Assembly (NCBI GenBank): GCA_004794655.1 | Contig: SMMW01000585.1 | Span: forward strand, 1,258,001-1,322,000 | Direction of reading: 5' to 3' | Origin: Marisa cornuarietis | Taxonomy: Eukaryota; Mollusca; Gastropoda; Architaenioglossa; Ampullariidae | DNA length: 64,000 nt | Shown here: positions 25,501 through 37,767 of the stretch, piece after piece | Layout of the letters: each line of letters starts with the position of its first letter | How positions within the stretch are numbered: the first letter of the stretch is position 1 | Translations under genes and position numbers: made by a program | The notes under the pieces: model-generated | Seen by the model: the letters and a program-made list of their open reading frames with translations, nothing else | Databases searched by the model: none | Told to the model about the DNA's origin: nothing

Positions 25501-28500
25501 TGTGTGTGTGTGTGTGTGTTCCCATGTAGCTAGGGTGGCGTTTGAAATTGTTGTTGCTTAGTCTATGGTCATTTCTTTAAAAAAAAAAACACTAGGCGTT
25601 AATACGGCAGTTAGTGTTGTCAGAAGTAAATCAGATATCTTCGCTTCACCTTCTAGCTGGAGAAATTATTTTAAGTTCAGTATTAATATTATGTCAGTTC
25701 AATTTAGCCATGGTGTCACCTGTTAACACTTGTGTTTTGTGTATGGTTGACTGCCGGTTCGTTTGTTGCCTTTCGTGGGCAGCGCACTGAACGCTTATTC
25801 ACACGGAGGAATATGCTTTACTAACTCAGGAATTTTTCAGACTTAAGTGTCGAGACAGTTTCAGAAAACTGTTCTTTCCTGTGAGATAACTTAAATTTTT
25901 TCTGCTGTTGCTTCTACAAAGAAACTGCCACAGACCCCCTTACAATGTACTTTTATTCTGGAAACTACAAGAGATTGTGTTTACTGAGCTCCAAGAGATT
26001 GTATGGCAACTATTTCATGTCTTACATGAACAGTTACATCCTTTCTATTCTTGTATAGAAGAGGCACGTTCTGTACCTGTTGACGAAGATTTCCTACTAC
26101 ACCCGACCAGAGGTCAGTAATTAGATTGCTTGACTTTAGAGTGCAAGATCTCTGGCTTAGGACATACCTTCTCCTCCCACCCCTCCACTGCCCATTTCCA
26201 GCCAGCCACGTGACTGGAAAGACTCTACCCCCCTCCCGCCCAAGATCTGGTTTATCAATGAAGGTAAAAAGGGGGAGTGCATGCCTTAGACACGGTGAAC
26301 CACTTCCAATGCACGGCACCTACATCCATGATGAAAGGCTATGGCACTTTCGCAATCAGCCATAATAAACGCAATAAATATATTTTGACTGCCCCTAACT
26401 TAAAAGTAAAGGTCTTGTGAGTATTTTGTGTAGAAATAAATATTGCTTAACGTCCATATCAGTCTCGATGACCTGAAAAGCTGAAAGGTTTGCACCAGGC
26501 CACACTATACCAGCCTCTTTAGATCATTCTGCAAGACCAGCGGTTTAAACGGCCATGCATCAAGTCGTGTGTGCATTTGTCACCGCGGTACCTGAAAAAG
26601 TTATCACCCCTTGTCAAGCGTCCACCCCATTTTATTTTCAGCGCCTATACTTTATTTTGCCTTCTGATCACCTGCCGGCTATTATCCACCACTCGCATCC
26701 CCCACTCGCCCAACACACAAGGTCTTTGAGATGATAAAGGACACAGGTTATGTGAAACCAAATAACACAGCCTAACCTCAGTGTTGTAAGTGATGTCCCT
26801 TTGTTTAGGAGAATGCAACGCGTTCTTCATATCGTCCATTAAACAGAAAATAGCGTAGAAAACACATTTGATGGATAGACATGTCAAAATGTTCAACGTT
26901 TCTGGTCCGAAATACTTGATGGCAGGCAGGTAATATAAGAAGGGCCAAATAAAAGTTTAAAAAGAGGGGGAAAATGCATAGAATGGCGGTAATTGACAAA
27001 TGATAGATAATTCTTCTTCTACTCTCTCTCTCTCCATCTTTCTGTTGTGTTGTTGCATGGCTAGGATCATTTTAATTGCAGCTACACTGTGTGTAAAGAT
27101 CTTACGCGGCAGACAGAAGTACAAAAGTAATCTCGTACCACCTAACCCCTTTCTCTACCTATCCTTTTTTATCTACGTCCCCGATCAATGCCCTTTGTCT
27201 TGCGGTACTGTCCTCTGCTCATACCCCAGCTCCGTCACGTTGAACATGCAAGATTGAGATAATTCCTTCTTGATGTCACTTCCTCCCATAATCCTATGGG
27301 CCGATCTGTCTGGAACTGGATCAGCTGCAAAGACCTTTTTTGCTACTGTAGATTTCTCTCTCGAGTTATTTATAGGGCGTCTTTTCTTCTCTCCTGGGCG
27401 ACAACCATCTATGGGACTGCTTTTTTACTTGCATTTTCCCCCCGAAGCTGGATTTATTCCTTGCATTGTCTTATTTTCCGGCGGAAGTCCTGACTTTACT
27501 AGCCCAGGGCTAGCTGCTTGCAAGTATTACTCTACAGGAATGACTGCATAGAAACTTAGCCACTGTCTTAATTGGACGGCACGCACTGTGGAATCCAAAA
27601 TGCAGCTGTACAGCTGCTGTTCTTACGTGTAACACAGAGACAGCGGTGAACACTTGCCGAAGAATATTTCCTGTCACAAAAAAGTATTATGTCTTAAAAA
27701 ATAAAATCTCAGGTGTCGTGAATAGCACACCCAAGTTGTTTTGGACGATTTTACAAGAACATACAGATGAAGGATTTATTGCTTTCTCCCATCTTTTTTT
27801 CAACTTATTTTGTTCTTCGTAAGTGAAAGTGATTATATTACAGCAATGTTGTCTTTGTAGTGTGGGACAATGCACTGCTGTCATTTCTGTCACTGTGGCA
27901 ACCGTTACATATCATACCTTTGTTACCAGGCAAGTCGTGCTCAGTTTTGTTTTGAGACGTGGTGGGTAGCCTTCCTCCCTCACTTCGCTGTCTTTGATGT
28001 CGATTGCCACACGTCAGATTTCTCATCAGCTGCGTGCAAACTCTTCGATCCACTGTTACTCCAACTGTTTGTTTTACACCTGCGAAAACATAAACATACT
28101 GGACGAGCTGACGTCTCTCACTCTTTCTTACGCCGAGACATTTTGTAGTCTGCTCGAGCCCAAGGCGCCTATACAGTCTTCCATATTAAACTTCATCGCA
28201 ATAAATCTAACGCCATATGAATAATTTCTGTTTATTCACTTTAAAACACATTTGTCTTAAAAACCAAAGTACATCCCCGCGAGGTTGTGTTTCTTTGTTT
28301 TTGCACACACCACTGTCGCTATTTTATTGAGATTTACGACGTCAGTAGGCCTTTAAAAAAAAAAGTCCCTTTCTCCCTTTTTGTTGTTTTTAATAAATGT
28401 GAGAGCTGCTTCTGATGTGGACAGGGCTTCGTTGGCTCCTTTATGCAACAGGAAATAACAACCTACAATGTCTAAACTTCGTGTAGGACCAAAGTGGGTG

Positions 28501-29544
28501 GTATGAGAATTAGTCAAGCCGGCCAGGTCGCCACCGGCAATTCCACGATCTATACTCGATATACATGCGGCATCTGAGCAAATACCTGGATTAGGCCAGA
28601 GATCTCAGGGGTTTGTGTATCATTTTTCCGATTGGACCTCTGTTGTACCGGAAGGATCAAGGTGATCAGTAACGTCACTTTCGAGGCCAAGTGAGGATGG
28701 TGAGCCTGTTGAGGATAGACGAGAATCGATGCAGTATATCAACAGGGCTTAAGTTTTCTTTTCAAGGACGTGTTCCAGCAGTGAGGTGACACAGTTTTAG
28801 AATCCAGAGACTGTATAACCGATTATTTCAACATGCTGATGTTACAAGCACTAGCCGAAATGATTGCATATACTGCTGTAGTTTCACTCTTCAAGAAGTC
28901 CAACAGACTTTAAAATGCCAGGCAGATGAAACTGAGAGTGAACTGAGTAGTTGCTAACTTGAAGCTGATTACTCCGGAGTACACTAAAAGGTCTTATTTA
29001 AAACAAAAAATTAAAGCCTCAGCAGGATAGAAGGACAAAACAAATATGTCAGAAATGTAAAAATTAAGCAGAAGTCAACTGTCCCTACTGAGTACTATTT
29101 TTGTAAATTCGATAGGAATGGGGTATCCCAATCATATTTTGAAAGTCTTAAACAGACGGGGTTAAGCTGACAGGAGTGGTGTGACGGAAAATTTATATAC
29201 TTCATGTCAAAGTAGTTTTCTTTATTTTCTGATGGAGATAATTGTGTTTGGAAATGCTTCAGCTCGCATAATTCTTGATTTTTCCATGTTTACCTCTGTA
29301 ACATTTGTTTAAAGAATAAAAGTCGGTAATGTGTATGTGCACTACAATACAATACAATACCACTTTATTTATCCCCAAGGGCAATTCCAAATAGTGCTCG
29401 TACTAGCAGTAATACATACATGATATAAAAAGATACTATATACATACATAATATAAAAAGGGGTAATGCCGACATATACATGATATAAAAAGAGATGATG
29501 TATACATGTTGAACTAATTTTTTTCTCTCTCTTGCACGCACACG

Positions 29545-29575
<31 letters not shown>

Positions 29576-29576
29576 A

Positions 29577-29627
<51 letters not shown>

Positions 29628-29855
29628 TCTACGAATTGTTGCCAAGCAGCCTTTCTCGCATGTAAGGCCAGCGTGTACACTCGACAAAATGTCTTTATAT
29701 GGAAAGGTCAAAATAGAGACCTAAACATAAGTACAGCCTCCCAGGCCCTAACTATTCCTGTTATTAATTTTCAGAAAAGACGAGAGATGCTGGAAAGGCT
29801 TCTGCGCTCCTACAATATCCCCGAGTACTCGGAGGCCGGCTATAGGCAAGAGTGA
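22588..29855 (+). CDS. Elevenin neuropeptide precursor, 4 coding exons, 127 aa
   Basis: Coding exons are 22588-22685, 23322-23420, 24234-24339 and 29775-29855 (TGA 29853-29855). Phases join without a break (phases 2, 2, 0) and every junction is GT-AG. Residues 1-27 are a signal peptide (hydrophobic core LLLLFFIVLSAV, cleavage expected after V-S-A). It is followed at once by the peptide RRIDCTKFVFAPRCRGVAA, then the dibasic site KR (47-48). The RIDC...FVFAP.CRG pattern with two cysteines, presumably a disulfide, is the hallmark of elevenin, first described as the Aplysia L11-neuron peptide. The acidic spacer (49-101) and the C-terminal exon (KRREMLERLLRS..., 102-127) form the pro-region. The mature peptide is split by intron 1 inside its Thr codon. 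Two ATGs stand in tandem; an acceptor (TTTCAG) at 22581-22586 directly before them suggests an upstream non-coding exon. Elevenins are secreted and act through a GPCR; the role in this animal is not visible here. The identity is strong; the exon 3/4 junction has one alternative. Confidence 0.9.
25040..25215. repeat. 25-bp minisatellite, about 7 copies
   Basis: The unit is CATACTGCCGTGTACTCACA followed by CATCT. Copies differ mainly in CACACATCT versus CATACATCT. It lies in elevenin intron 3. Confidence 0.93.
25494..25520. repeat. (GT)n microsatellite
   Basis: Short GT run in elevenin intron 3. Confidence 0.9.
29341..29515 (-). repeat. Retroelement 3' tail with TATTG-type repeat
   Basis: Read on the minus strand, TTGCCCTTGGGGATAAATAA leads into AGTGGTATTGTATTGTATTG, a retroposon 3' end followed by a pentanucleotide tail. 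The body (29400-29510) is an imperfect repeat of ACATGATATAAAAAGA. It lies inside elevenin intron 3. Confidence 0.5.
29524..29623. repeat. (CT)n(CA)n compound microsatellite
   Basis: An interrupted CT tract to 29575 followed by CA to 29623, about 150 bp before elevenin exon 4 of the coding sequence. Confidence 0.95.
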
Positions 29856-30008
29856 ACCGTCAGCCGCTGCTGTCTGATGTGGTCGTGTGCATGAGAGTCA
29901 AACAAGCAGCAAGTTCGCCGACCTGAACTGTGCTCCCATCTGTTCGCTCAGCTGACTGCAGCCCAGACATCTTGGCGCGTTGAAGCAGACGGCGCTTTTT
30001 CAGAGTGA

Positions 30009-30014
30009 AATAAA
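30009..30014 (+). terminator. Poly(A) signal AATAAA, likely for the elevenin gene
   Basis: A canonical AATAAA lies 154 bp after the elevenin stop codon, a plausible 3' UTR length for a small neuropeptide transcript. Confidence 0.5.
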
Positions 30015-31549
30015 CGTGAAGAATAGCATGTTCCACGGATGAATCATATCAGGAGAAGATACCTGCACCACACAAAAGATACCAAAGAAAGACTGCTTAA
30101 GAAAATAACACCAAACCAAATATATATATATATATATATAAAATCAGATGATAAATATAGACCACACGGCCACTGCTACTTCGTAAATCTGTTTAGTTTT
30201 CGTTATCGTGTCAACCGCTAAAACTATGTACATCTGTAACTTTGGAAAGATACTTCTGTGTCACAGTACTAGCTCCCATTATAATCTAATTTATGCGGAA
30301 CTCGTGGAACGATAGAGAAACATTTCATCTCTGCTGATGTTTTATTATGAGTAAGCGTCTTCTGGTCAATGTTCGGGAGCGGTCTGTGTGAAAACTGCTG
30401 ATGTCTGCAAAGAAATGCGAGCAAGCTGTAAAATAGCGACTGGAAGGAAAATAATTTGTTTCAACAAAGATCTGTTGTGGAGTCTTTTGTGTTGGTCAGC
30501 GCGCGTGTGCGTGTGCTCGCTGGTGTGCTGGAGTGGTTGCGCACGTGCACATTGAACATGTTGGCTGCACACGCACCGACTCGACCCTCAAACGTTGCAC
30601 AGCGCATGTACATCGTTGTCCATGATGCAAGTCAACTATACCGATACTCGTGTTAGGTGTCCTCACTCTTGATGTTAACTACTTTTTGCTGCACACTGCA
30701 ATGGCATAGATACGCAACAGTATTTCTACACATTGCGATGACATCGATACACGAGGGTATTTCTGCACACTACACTGACACAACAGTATTTCTACAAACT
30801 ATAATGACATTGATACGTTAAAGTATTTCAGAATCACATCCTCTCGCGCCTTCAAGTCGTCTTAGCCCAGTAATGCAGCGGCACGTTTTGAAAATAATCT
30901 CCTTGCTAGGTCTTTTGGTCCCATAACCCATGCATTTGTTTCTCTGTCTCTTTCTGGTGGTTGTGCGGGATGGTCTGGTGTGTGTGCGTGCGTCTCCGAA
31001 GTCGTAATCGACGTTACACTACTGACCCCTGACCAGGAGGACGGCTGTACTTGGCAGTTACAAGACGACCAATCCGAACCAACAGCCCTGATTTCTCTTG
31101 GCTTCTGTTCCTTGACCGACCTGATCGTCAGCCGGGAGACTGCAGAACCAGTTGCCCAGCATCCCACATGCAGGTGTCCACTTGGCGCCATTGCCGTTTT
31201 CACAGCTCTTAATCGTCCATCTTTCTTCCGTCAATCATCCACCGGCTCCAGCGTCTTTCAACGTCCACTGCACGACGGCCGGACATCTGGCTAGTTATTA
31301 TCACACCTTGTCAGCATTCGTACAGGGAGTGTGGGAAGAAGCAGACAGGTGGGAAACCGAAAGGATTAAAAACAAAAACAAAAATAAAACCGAGAAGAGT
31401 GGAGGGGAGGGGGGATATCTTACGGTCAGTACACGACTACGCCAAACGTAATGTGCCGATGTATGAACTAGCTCGCAAGACACGACATAGGGTCACCTGG
31501 CGATTGACACATAGACGCTGCAGGTTTCATTTTGGCCTTCACATGACTC

Positions 31550-31574
31550 TCTCTCTCTCATATATATATATATG

Positions 31575-31643
<69 letters not shown>
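31550..31643. repeat. (CT)(TA)(CA) compound microsatellite
   Basis: CT, then TA (31560-31573), then CA (31578-31643). Confidence 0.93.
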
Positions 31644-31647
<4 letters not shown>

Positions 31648-32168
31648 TGTACACGTCCGATAACACCAAACCATGCGGCTGTACTCAACAAGACTAATCA
31701 CACTAAAACAAAGTTCCTGGCAATATACTGCAGCTGTCGACACTTTAGCCATGTATTGCCTATCCTCAAACTTTTATCAGATTTAAAAACACTTTTGATA
31801 AAGTTTTGATGGACACTAGTTGAAAAATAAAACAAACAACGACAAAATGTCGACATTTCCAATGAACTTCGTTATTTTGTCTTTGGTCTTGTTTGGAGCA
31901 CTCGCCTATTATTTTATGATACCTTTCTTGTCTTCGAGTGCACATGCATGACAGAACGTGTGTATGGGAGGGGTTGGGGGAATGCGAGAAACGTATATTC
32001 TAGTGGTCAAAGAAAAGGCAGTATTTATTTATTATTTTGTTGATTTACATAGCGACTTTTTCCAATATTTTATGCGGACTGAAAGTGCATTAACATTTAA
32101 CTGTACCATACATAAAGGTTTATGAGTATAGACGTTAAGCAGACATTAAATGCACACTACGATCGTTC

Positions 32169-32180
32169 ACACACACACAC

Positions 32181-32218
<38 letters not shown>

Positions 32219-32238
32219 GCACGCACACACTCACTCAC
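32169..32238. repeat. CA/CG microsatellite
   Basis: CA runs interrupted by CGCGCG and ACGC units, ending at the SINE-like unit. Confidence 0.9.
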
Positions 32239-32261
32239 ACATATGGGGAAAGGAATCATTC

Positions 32262-32362
32262 AGACGGAGGAGTGTTGGACCCGAGATCTGAACCCAACAC
32301 ACCCGATTCCCACTGTTTTGGTGACAGGCGCCTTAGCCACAGGAACCACTGCCATACAGTCC
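32262..32362 (-). mobile_element. tRNA-derived SINE head
   Basis: On the minus strand an A-box-like TGGCTAAGGCG (32339-32329) and a B-box-like GGGTTCAGATC (32295-32285) are spaced 33 bases apart, as in tRNA-type Pol III promoters. No cloverleaf with proper acceptor pairing is evident, so a SINE or tRNA pseudogene is more likely than a working tRNA. Confidence 0.45.
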
Positions 32363-33682
32363 ACGAACTTTCTCTTGCAATAATTCTGTGCTCCTGTCTC
32401 ACGTTTCAAACCATCAAGTGTCTACGGACAAACTTTTCATCGTGCGCATCCATCAATTTACTAGTGTTTTGTTCGATTTTAAGACTAAATCATGAAAACC
32501 AAAAATTGGTTCTCAAAACAAGGAACATCACTTTTTTTTTTTTACTCGCCAAACTGGTTGACGGTAGTGGTGTCACATCACCCACGTCCTTCGCCCTCAA
32601 AGACCATGTGTAGAGAGACAAGTAACCCTTCACAATTTGTCTGTATCGTGCATAGCAGTTGGAAACACACCGGATAGCCGTCTGCCGAGCGTCGTGGAGA
32701 GCTTCTGCCCAAGCCATGTATAAATCTTGTTCCCATCAACACGCCTACGTAAACACAACAACCAAATATTTATTTTTCCTGCGATTCTGGTACTTTCAAA
32801 CTTCAATGTCAGTGATGCAATAGATACAAATGAAATGAATGTGTGGGTGAATACAAACCCCTCTCGCCTGTACTTCATTCATTAAGTAACAATCCTTTTG
32901 AAGGCCATATGCCAACGGACACCTCTAGGCATCCAGTCCATGTTTGTTTCGTAACGCAACCCCCACCACTAGTGGGAACACACGTGCCACACTGAGCTGT
33001 AGAGGCATAGTGCAGCTGATGAATGAAATGATGGTGACGATGTTGATTTTCTGTTGTTTCTCTAGAGAGGAGGGACAAGGGAAACACCGGGCGCTTACCC
33101 CGGAGTAGTTAAAGGCAACCCAGTTCACGACTGTACCCACTCTCATCCCCCTTCCCCACTGTGGGTACTTTGTGCCGGTAACTGGACGTCAAAGTTTTTG
33201 TGGAAAGGGAATGAGGTAATTAAAAAAACCTAACAATTTAAAATCCCCAGCATTTTACGTATGGTAAACTCTGATACCAGCCATGAAGGTGTGTTTTGAC
33301 AAGTCTGACAAGTTCACAAGGGACAACTCTACCTAAAGATCTTTGCCTAGTACGAGAATTAAATAATCGTTTACAAACAAATTATTGATAATACTTTATC
33401 GTATGACAGTTAATTTTGATTATTTTGCGATCTTTTGATTTTGGTAGGAACGGGGACGGGGTGTGAGGAAGCAGCGGGAACCCACGTGCACTGAATGTTT
33501 TCCCATCGCTTGCTGGACGTAAATATCGCTGGTGGCCATTTTATCCTCATACAGATAAGGCCATGCAAAAGTCGATTCGACCCAGGGCCGGTTCTACCTA
33601 TTAGGCAAACTAGGCACTCGCCTAGGGGCGCAGCGACCGACGGGGGCGGAACAAAAATGGCCAGCTGTTTTTTTTTTTAAGA

Positions 33683-34150
33683 TGAATAATTTTAGGGAAA
33701 AATATCATTTTCACAGAATGACATTAGCAGGACACCTTTCCTCTGCTTGTAGACTGACCACCACCCTAGTTTATCTGTACATGTATTACAGGAAAAAACC
33801 CTTTATCCCAGGGCGAGCTTGCAGTGACCAGCTAACCAGCAGAGACGTAGAGGGCGGATGGGGGCGGCGAAGGGCGGTGAGAGGGGCGGCGCTGGTGAAT
33901 GGCAAAGGGGTTGTAGCACAGTCATGGAAGGGGGCGCAAAAATGGCTTGCTTTTTTTTTGTTTTTAAGTGATGAAAAGTGTTAGGGAAGAAGATCATTTT
34001 CATAGAATGACATTAGCAGGACGCCTTTCCTCTGTTTGTAGGTTGACTTCACCACGCGAGTTTCTCAGTTCACGTATTACAGGAAAACCCCATTACTACA
34101 GGGCGCACTTGAAGTGACCACCTAACCAGCAGGGAAGAAGAGGGCGGAGG
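33683..34150. repeat. Imperfect tandem duplication, period 289 bp, in the hAT element
   Basis: The block around GACATTAGCAGGACACC (33720) recurs diverged at 34009 with the same order of landmarks: TATTACAGGAAAA, GTGACCA.CTAACCAGCAG and a GGGCGGAGGGGGCGG-type end. Two copies are visible. Confidence 0.75.
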
Positions 34151-35528
34151 GGGCGGAGGTTAGACAGCAGAGGGGTAGGAGGGGCGGGTTGGTGGATGGG
34201 GCCTGGTCAGGGCGGACATTTAGGATGGATGGGACCACATTCCACTAATACCAACCTCACCTTTCTCTCTTCTATCCTACTTTGAAAGACATTCCACACA
34301 TTGAAAACACTGTAGCTGAGATCAGGGACAACACTGACTTGAGTTTGCTACGCGAGTCACTTTTTGGTTATGACAACTGTTTTATGTTCAATATTTTTTA
34401 CACTTACGAACTTTGAACCCGAAGGAACTTAGCTAATGTCACGATCGCGTTCTTAGTTAATAAGAGTATTAAAGCCTTTAGCAGACAAACATCAAGGTAG
34501 AGTCAGTTGAAGTTTATAGTATATCTATTTTTATTGTCAAATTTCAGATCAATTTATTTAATTCACTGTCACGAACCTGTTTTCTCCTTAGTGCTGTGTA
34601 CAGCGGTGACACTGATGGCCTAGAGTCTTGTACTTACTGTTGTGACTCATGGTCGTGAATAGTTAACTTTCTTATTAATTATTAAATTTCGGCTCGATTG
34701 GTGTATTACGCTTAATTTAGTTGTCAAATTGTAATGTTTGTTTATTTTTATTATCTAAGAGTGCGTCTGTCTGTCTACAGTTTGAACCGATAGCTTGTTG
34801 TTATGCTCCGTTGACAGAATAGTTGAAATTGGTTATTAAGTGATAATGCGTACTAAGACCTATAGTCTACATACTTAATTCTCTTGTTTTCAACAAACTC
34901 TATGCTGGACACCAAGCAGCGCTGACCATTGGACTGTGTTTGGGCAGCTGCCTTGACACCATGATTTACAACTTTGTGTTGTTAGTCTAGAAGACTCTCC
35001 CTTGACGGACCTCGTACTGCCCCGCCCACCTGTCAGTTTGACTTTGGATGGGAACATGTGATAGTCGATGAGGGTGGTCTAGATGCTAGAAGCTGTGATA
35101 GCTTGAGTTTTAAACCACACAGCAAAAATAAGACCAGAGCAAGGTGCTACAGACTTCTTGTCTCCATCAGTGTGCAGTCAGTCGTCACTCCATAAAACCT
35201 TTTACACGAGTGTTTGAAATCCCCCTACTCATAAGTGTAGGTCTGATTTGGGAGGCATGCAAGTATATATCCACGTGTGTATGATGCACACCTGCAATTG
35301 AAAAACATACGTAGTTTTTCTTGACAAAAGTAGTTCTTACTTATAAGTTATTGATCAAATCGGAGAGCAAATTCTCGAAAAATATTTAATTTTAATAAGC
35401 CATTCTTTGACATTTCTGGGTTCTAAGACTTCTGATCATAATGAGTTCTTGTAGAAAACAACTTTTCCACTATTTTCAAGCAGCAAACATGTAGTCAGTG
35501 CGGTTTTACTAGTTAGTTCGTCTGTAAG

Positions 35529-35815
35529 ATGAGAAAGAAGAGAACTACTGAAAGCATGCCGAGGTGCTAGGTGGAAAGACCCAAAGGGTAGCGATAAATC
35601 TGTCACAGTTAATGACCAGTCGGATCAGATTAGAAGACTGGACAAAGAAGGTGGTGCGATGTTACTTGATAGTTGTCCCTAAGATGAGAAAGAGAGAGGA
35701 GAGAAAGACTGGTAGGACCTATGTGGGGTGGCTTAGTGGAGAGGGGTAGAGATAAATCTCTACCACTTAAAGGAAGTCAGATCACATTAACAGGGCTGGA
35801 CAACCAAGATCGGGG
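35529..35815. repeat. Second diverged tandem duplication in the hAT element
   Basis: AAGATGAGAAAGA, followed by a GG-rich part, GATAAATCT and GACCAGTCGGATCAGATTA, occurs from 35528. It recurs diverged from about 35682 as AAGATGAGAAAGA, GATAAATCT and GAAGTCAGATCACATTA. The period is about 155 bp. Confidence 0.5.
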
Positions 35816-36943
35816 GGTGGGGGGTGGGGAGGGAAAGGTAGTCTTAAATTTAAACTTAAAACCCACAGGATGTTGTAAAAACCTCACTTTACTGAGCGGC
35901 TGCAGACATCTCGTGCTGCTGTTTACTGTGTAATGGTCTGTTAGGGCGCTTGAAGCTATCATCCTTCCAAAGCTGAATCAGTAAAAGATGTAACAGAAGA
36001 TCTGTGAACTGAACTGTTCTATAAGACTATTTGTGAACTGGATTTAGCCGTACAAGAGTGAACAGTGCAGACTGTCCTACAGCCCCGACATCATGAGAGT
36101 TTGTAAAGATAAGTTCGCATGATTTTTATACACTGTGATAGAGCTGTATAGGCCTATATTTATTTACACGATTTGTCTCTTTCTTTACCTTCATTTTATT
36201 TTCTCATTTCTCATCATGCTTAATTTGCTTGTGTGGATGCAAAGAATTGCGATAGTGGTGTTACAACTTTTTGCAAAACTTTTAATTGCACAAACGGCCG
36301 GGTCCCTTACAGCCTTGTGATCTTAATGTAAGTCTAGGATAGTTGTTAAAAATCTCAGTTCAGAAAACAGAGTTAAGCCTGAACGTATATATGTATTTGA
36401 TAACTGGTTCATTTTTTGGAGGGGGAAGGGGGGCGCAGTATTTGTCTTTCGCCTAGGGCGCAACACAGCCTTGCGCCGGCCCTGATTCGACCACTGAGTA
36501 TTTGTTATTGTTTAATCATCAACGACTAACATTATTCGTTCCTCGGATACGCAATCAACACGAAAGTACAATGTTTCATTAAAATTATATACATAATAGG
36601 TCAGTTGCCATTATTATCAAATCAGAAGATGGACGCTGCTCGAAGTACTGTCAGAGTGTGGAAGCCCACTCTTTCAGGACAGGTGATGCCTGTACATGCC
36701 TTAGCAAGAAGCAATACATTTTGCACTTTTTAATTTATGTGGGAGCAAAGCCATACGGTTCATGGCCACAGCTTAAAGCAGGCAAGTTTATTAGTGCTAC
36801 CAAAGATATCTATTCCCTCTGGTGCTACTTCAAGGTTTGTAAAACGACTCGCATAGCAAGTCGGCATGTGCCTTCAGGTACGTCGCCGATTTTTGATAAA
36901 AAAAACAAACTTGATGGTCTTTTGACCATTCGTACTCTCAACA

Positions 36944-37218
36944 GGTGACCGGACACTTAATCCCCTAGACATTTAATCCCCAGACACTTAATCCTCAAAA
37001 ATGCCCCGAATGTTATAAATGTTGAAGTTAAGTATTATTTTAATTGTCAAACTTATTTTGATGTTTAAATGAAAATAATTATTTGAATTTGAATTCAATT
37101 TTTCATTTACTTCATAATTAAGTTTTTCATTCACTTCATAATTACTTGAGTTGAAATTTCATTTTGAGGATTAAGTGTCTGGGGATTAAATGTCTGGGGG
37201 ATTAAGTGTCTGGGATTC
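36944..37218. mobile_element. Fold-back element, 275 bp, 9-bp TSD (Mutator-like?)
   Basis: The left arm (36944 to about 37005) and right arm (about 37165-37218) are inverted copies. Each arm is built of three spaced units of the type GACACTTAATCCCC / GACATTTAATCCCC / GACACTTAATCCTC. The middle is AT-rich. Flanks carry CTCTCAACA at 36935-36943 and 37219-37227. A 9-bp TSD with long repetitive arms suits Mutator-like or fold-back elements. The outermost 7-8 bases of the arms do not match each other. Confidence 0.7.
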
Positions 37219-37334
37219 CTCTCAACACAACTTTTTCTCAAGTTTTTTTTTTTGGACTAGATCTGAGATTGGCTGGCGTTAGTTCGTAAACATTAGCATA
37301 TTACTATCTACACCGATCATACTTAATCACCTAC

Positions 37335-37511
37335 CCGCGGTTCTCAACCTGGGGGGCGCGCCCCCCAAGGGGGGCGCAAGCTGCTGAAAAGGGGGCCGCA
37401 AAGGCGGTCATTTTCTCATATCTCATATAGGTATTAGTGGCTAAGGGGGGCGCGCGGACGTACCTTTATTCGTCTGGGGGGGCATCACAAGTAAAAGGTT
37501 GAGGAACCTCT
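37335..37511. mobile_element. Short hAT-like MITE, GC-rich
   Basis: The left end is GCGGTTCTCAACCTGGGG and the right end is GGTTGAGGAACC, forming inverted repeats. Between them are palindromic G/C runs (GGGGGGCGCGCCCCCC at 37351-37366). The CGGTTCTCAACC end is common to hAT MITEs of animals. I could not find a clean 8-bp TSD, so the borders are approximate. Confidence 0.55.
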
Positions 37512-37767
37512 TTTTGGAGCCGTTCAGAGATAATGTCCACCCACAAGCAATTACATAAAGATGACAGAGAGACAAGAATTGAACAATGTAGATAAACCAG
37601 CGACGATAAAAGAAACTTTACAACACTCCACCTATTTTGTGACCGACTTATCTCAAGGATGAGGTGGTAGAATTGATCGCTGATGGTCATGATTGCACGA
37701 TACAAGGGAAGCAACTCAGCAACCTGAAGCATCGTCAGTTAGAAGTTTGCCGTTCCTGGGTAAAACG

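Larger units (their letters stand above)
30015..33574. other. No gene seen between elevenin and the hAT element
   Basis: Contains a TA run (30119-30140), the compound microsatellite at 31550 and the SINE-like unit at 32262. Open frames lack motifs. Confidence 0.55.
33583..36484. mobile_element. Non-autonomous hAT-type DNA transposon, 2.9 kb, 8-bp TSD
   Basis: The element starts CAGGGCCGG and ends CCGGCCCTG, a perfect 9-bp terminal inverted repeat. It is flanked by perfect 8-bp duplications ATTCGACC at 33575-33582 and 36485-36492. Both ends carry a subterminal GCCTAGGG(G)CGC block. CAG ends with 8-bp TSDs define the hAT superfamily. No transposase frame is visible, so it must have been moved in trans or has lost its gene. 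The interior contains tandemly duplicated segments. Confidence 0.85.

Noticed and set aside
27270..27551. 93-codon frame in elevenin intron 3
   Set aside because: No motif and no fitting splice sites; hydrophobic content follows from T-rich DNA.
36658..36948. 96-codon plus-strand frame between the hAT and fold-back elements
   Set aside because: Not similar to anything I recognise, with no convincing splice partners; its end runs into the TSD of the fold-back element.
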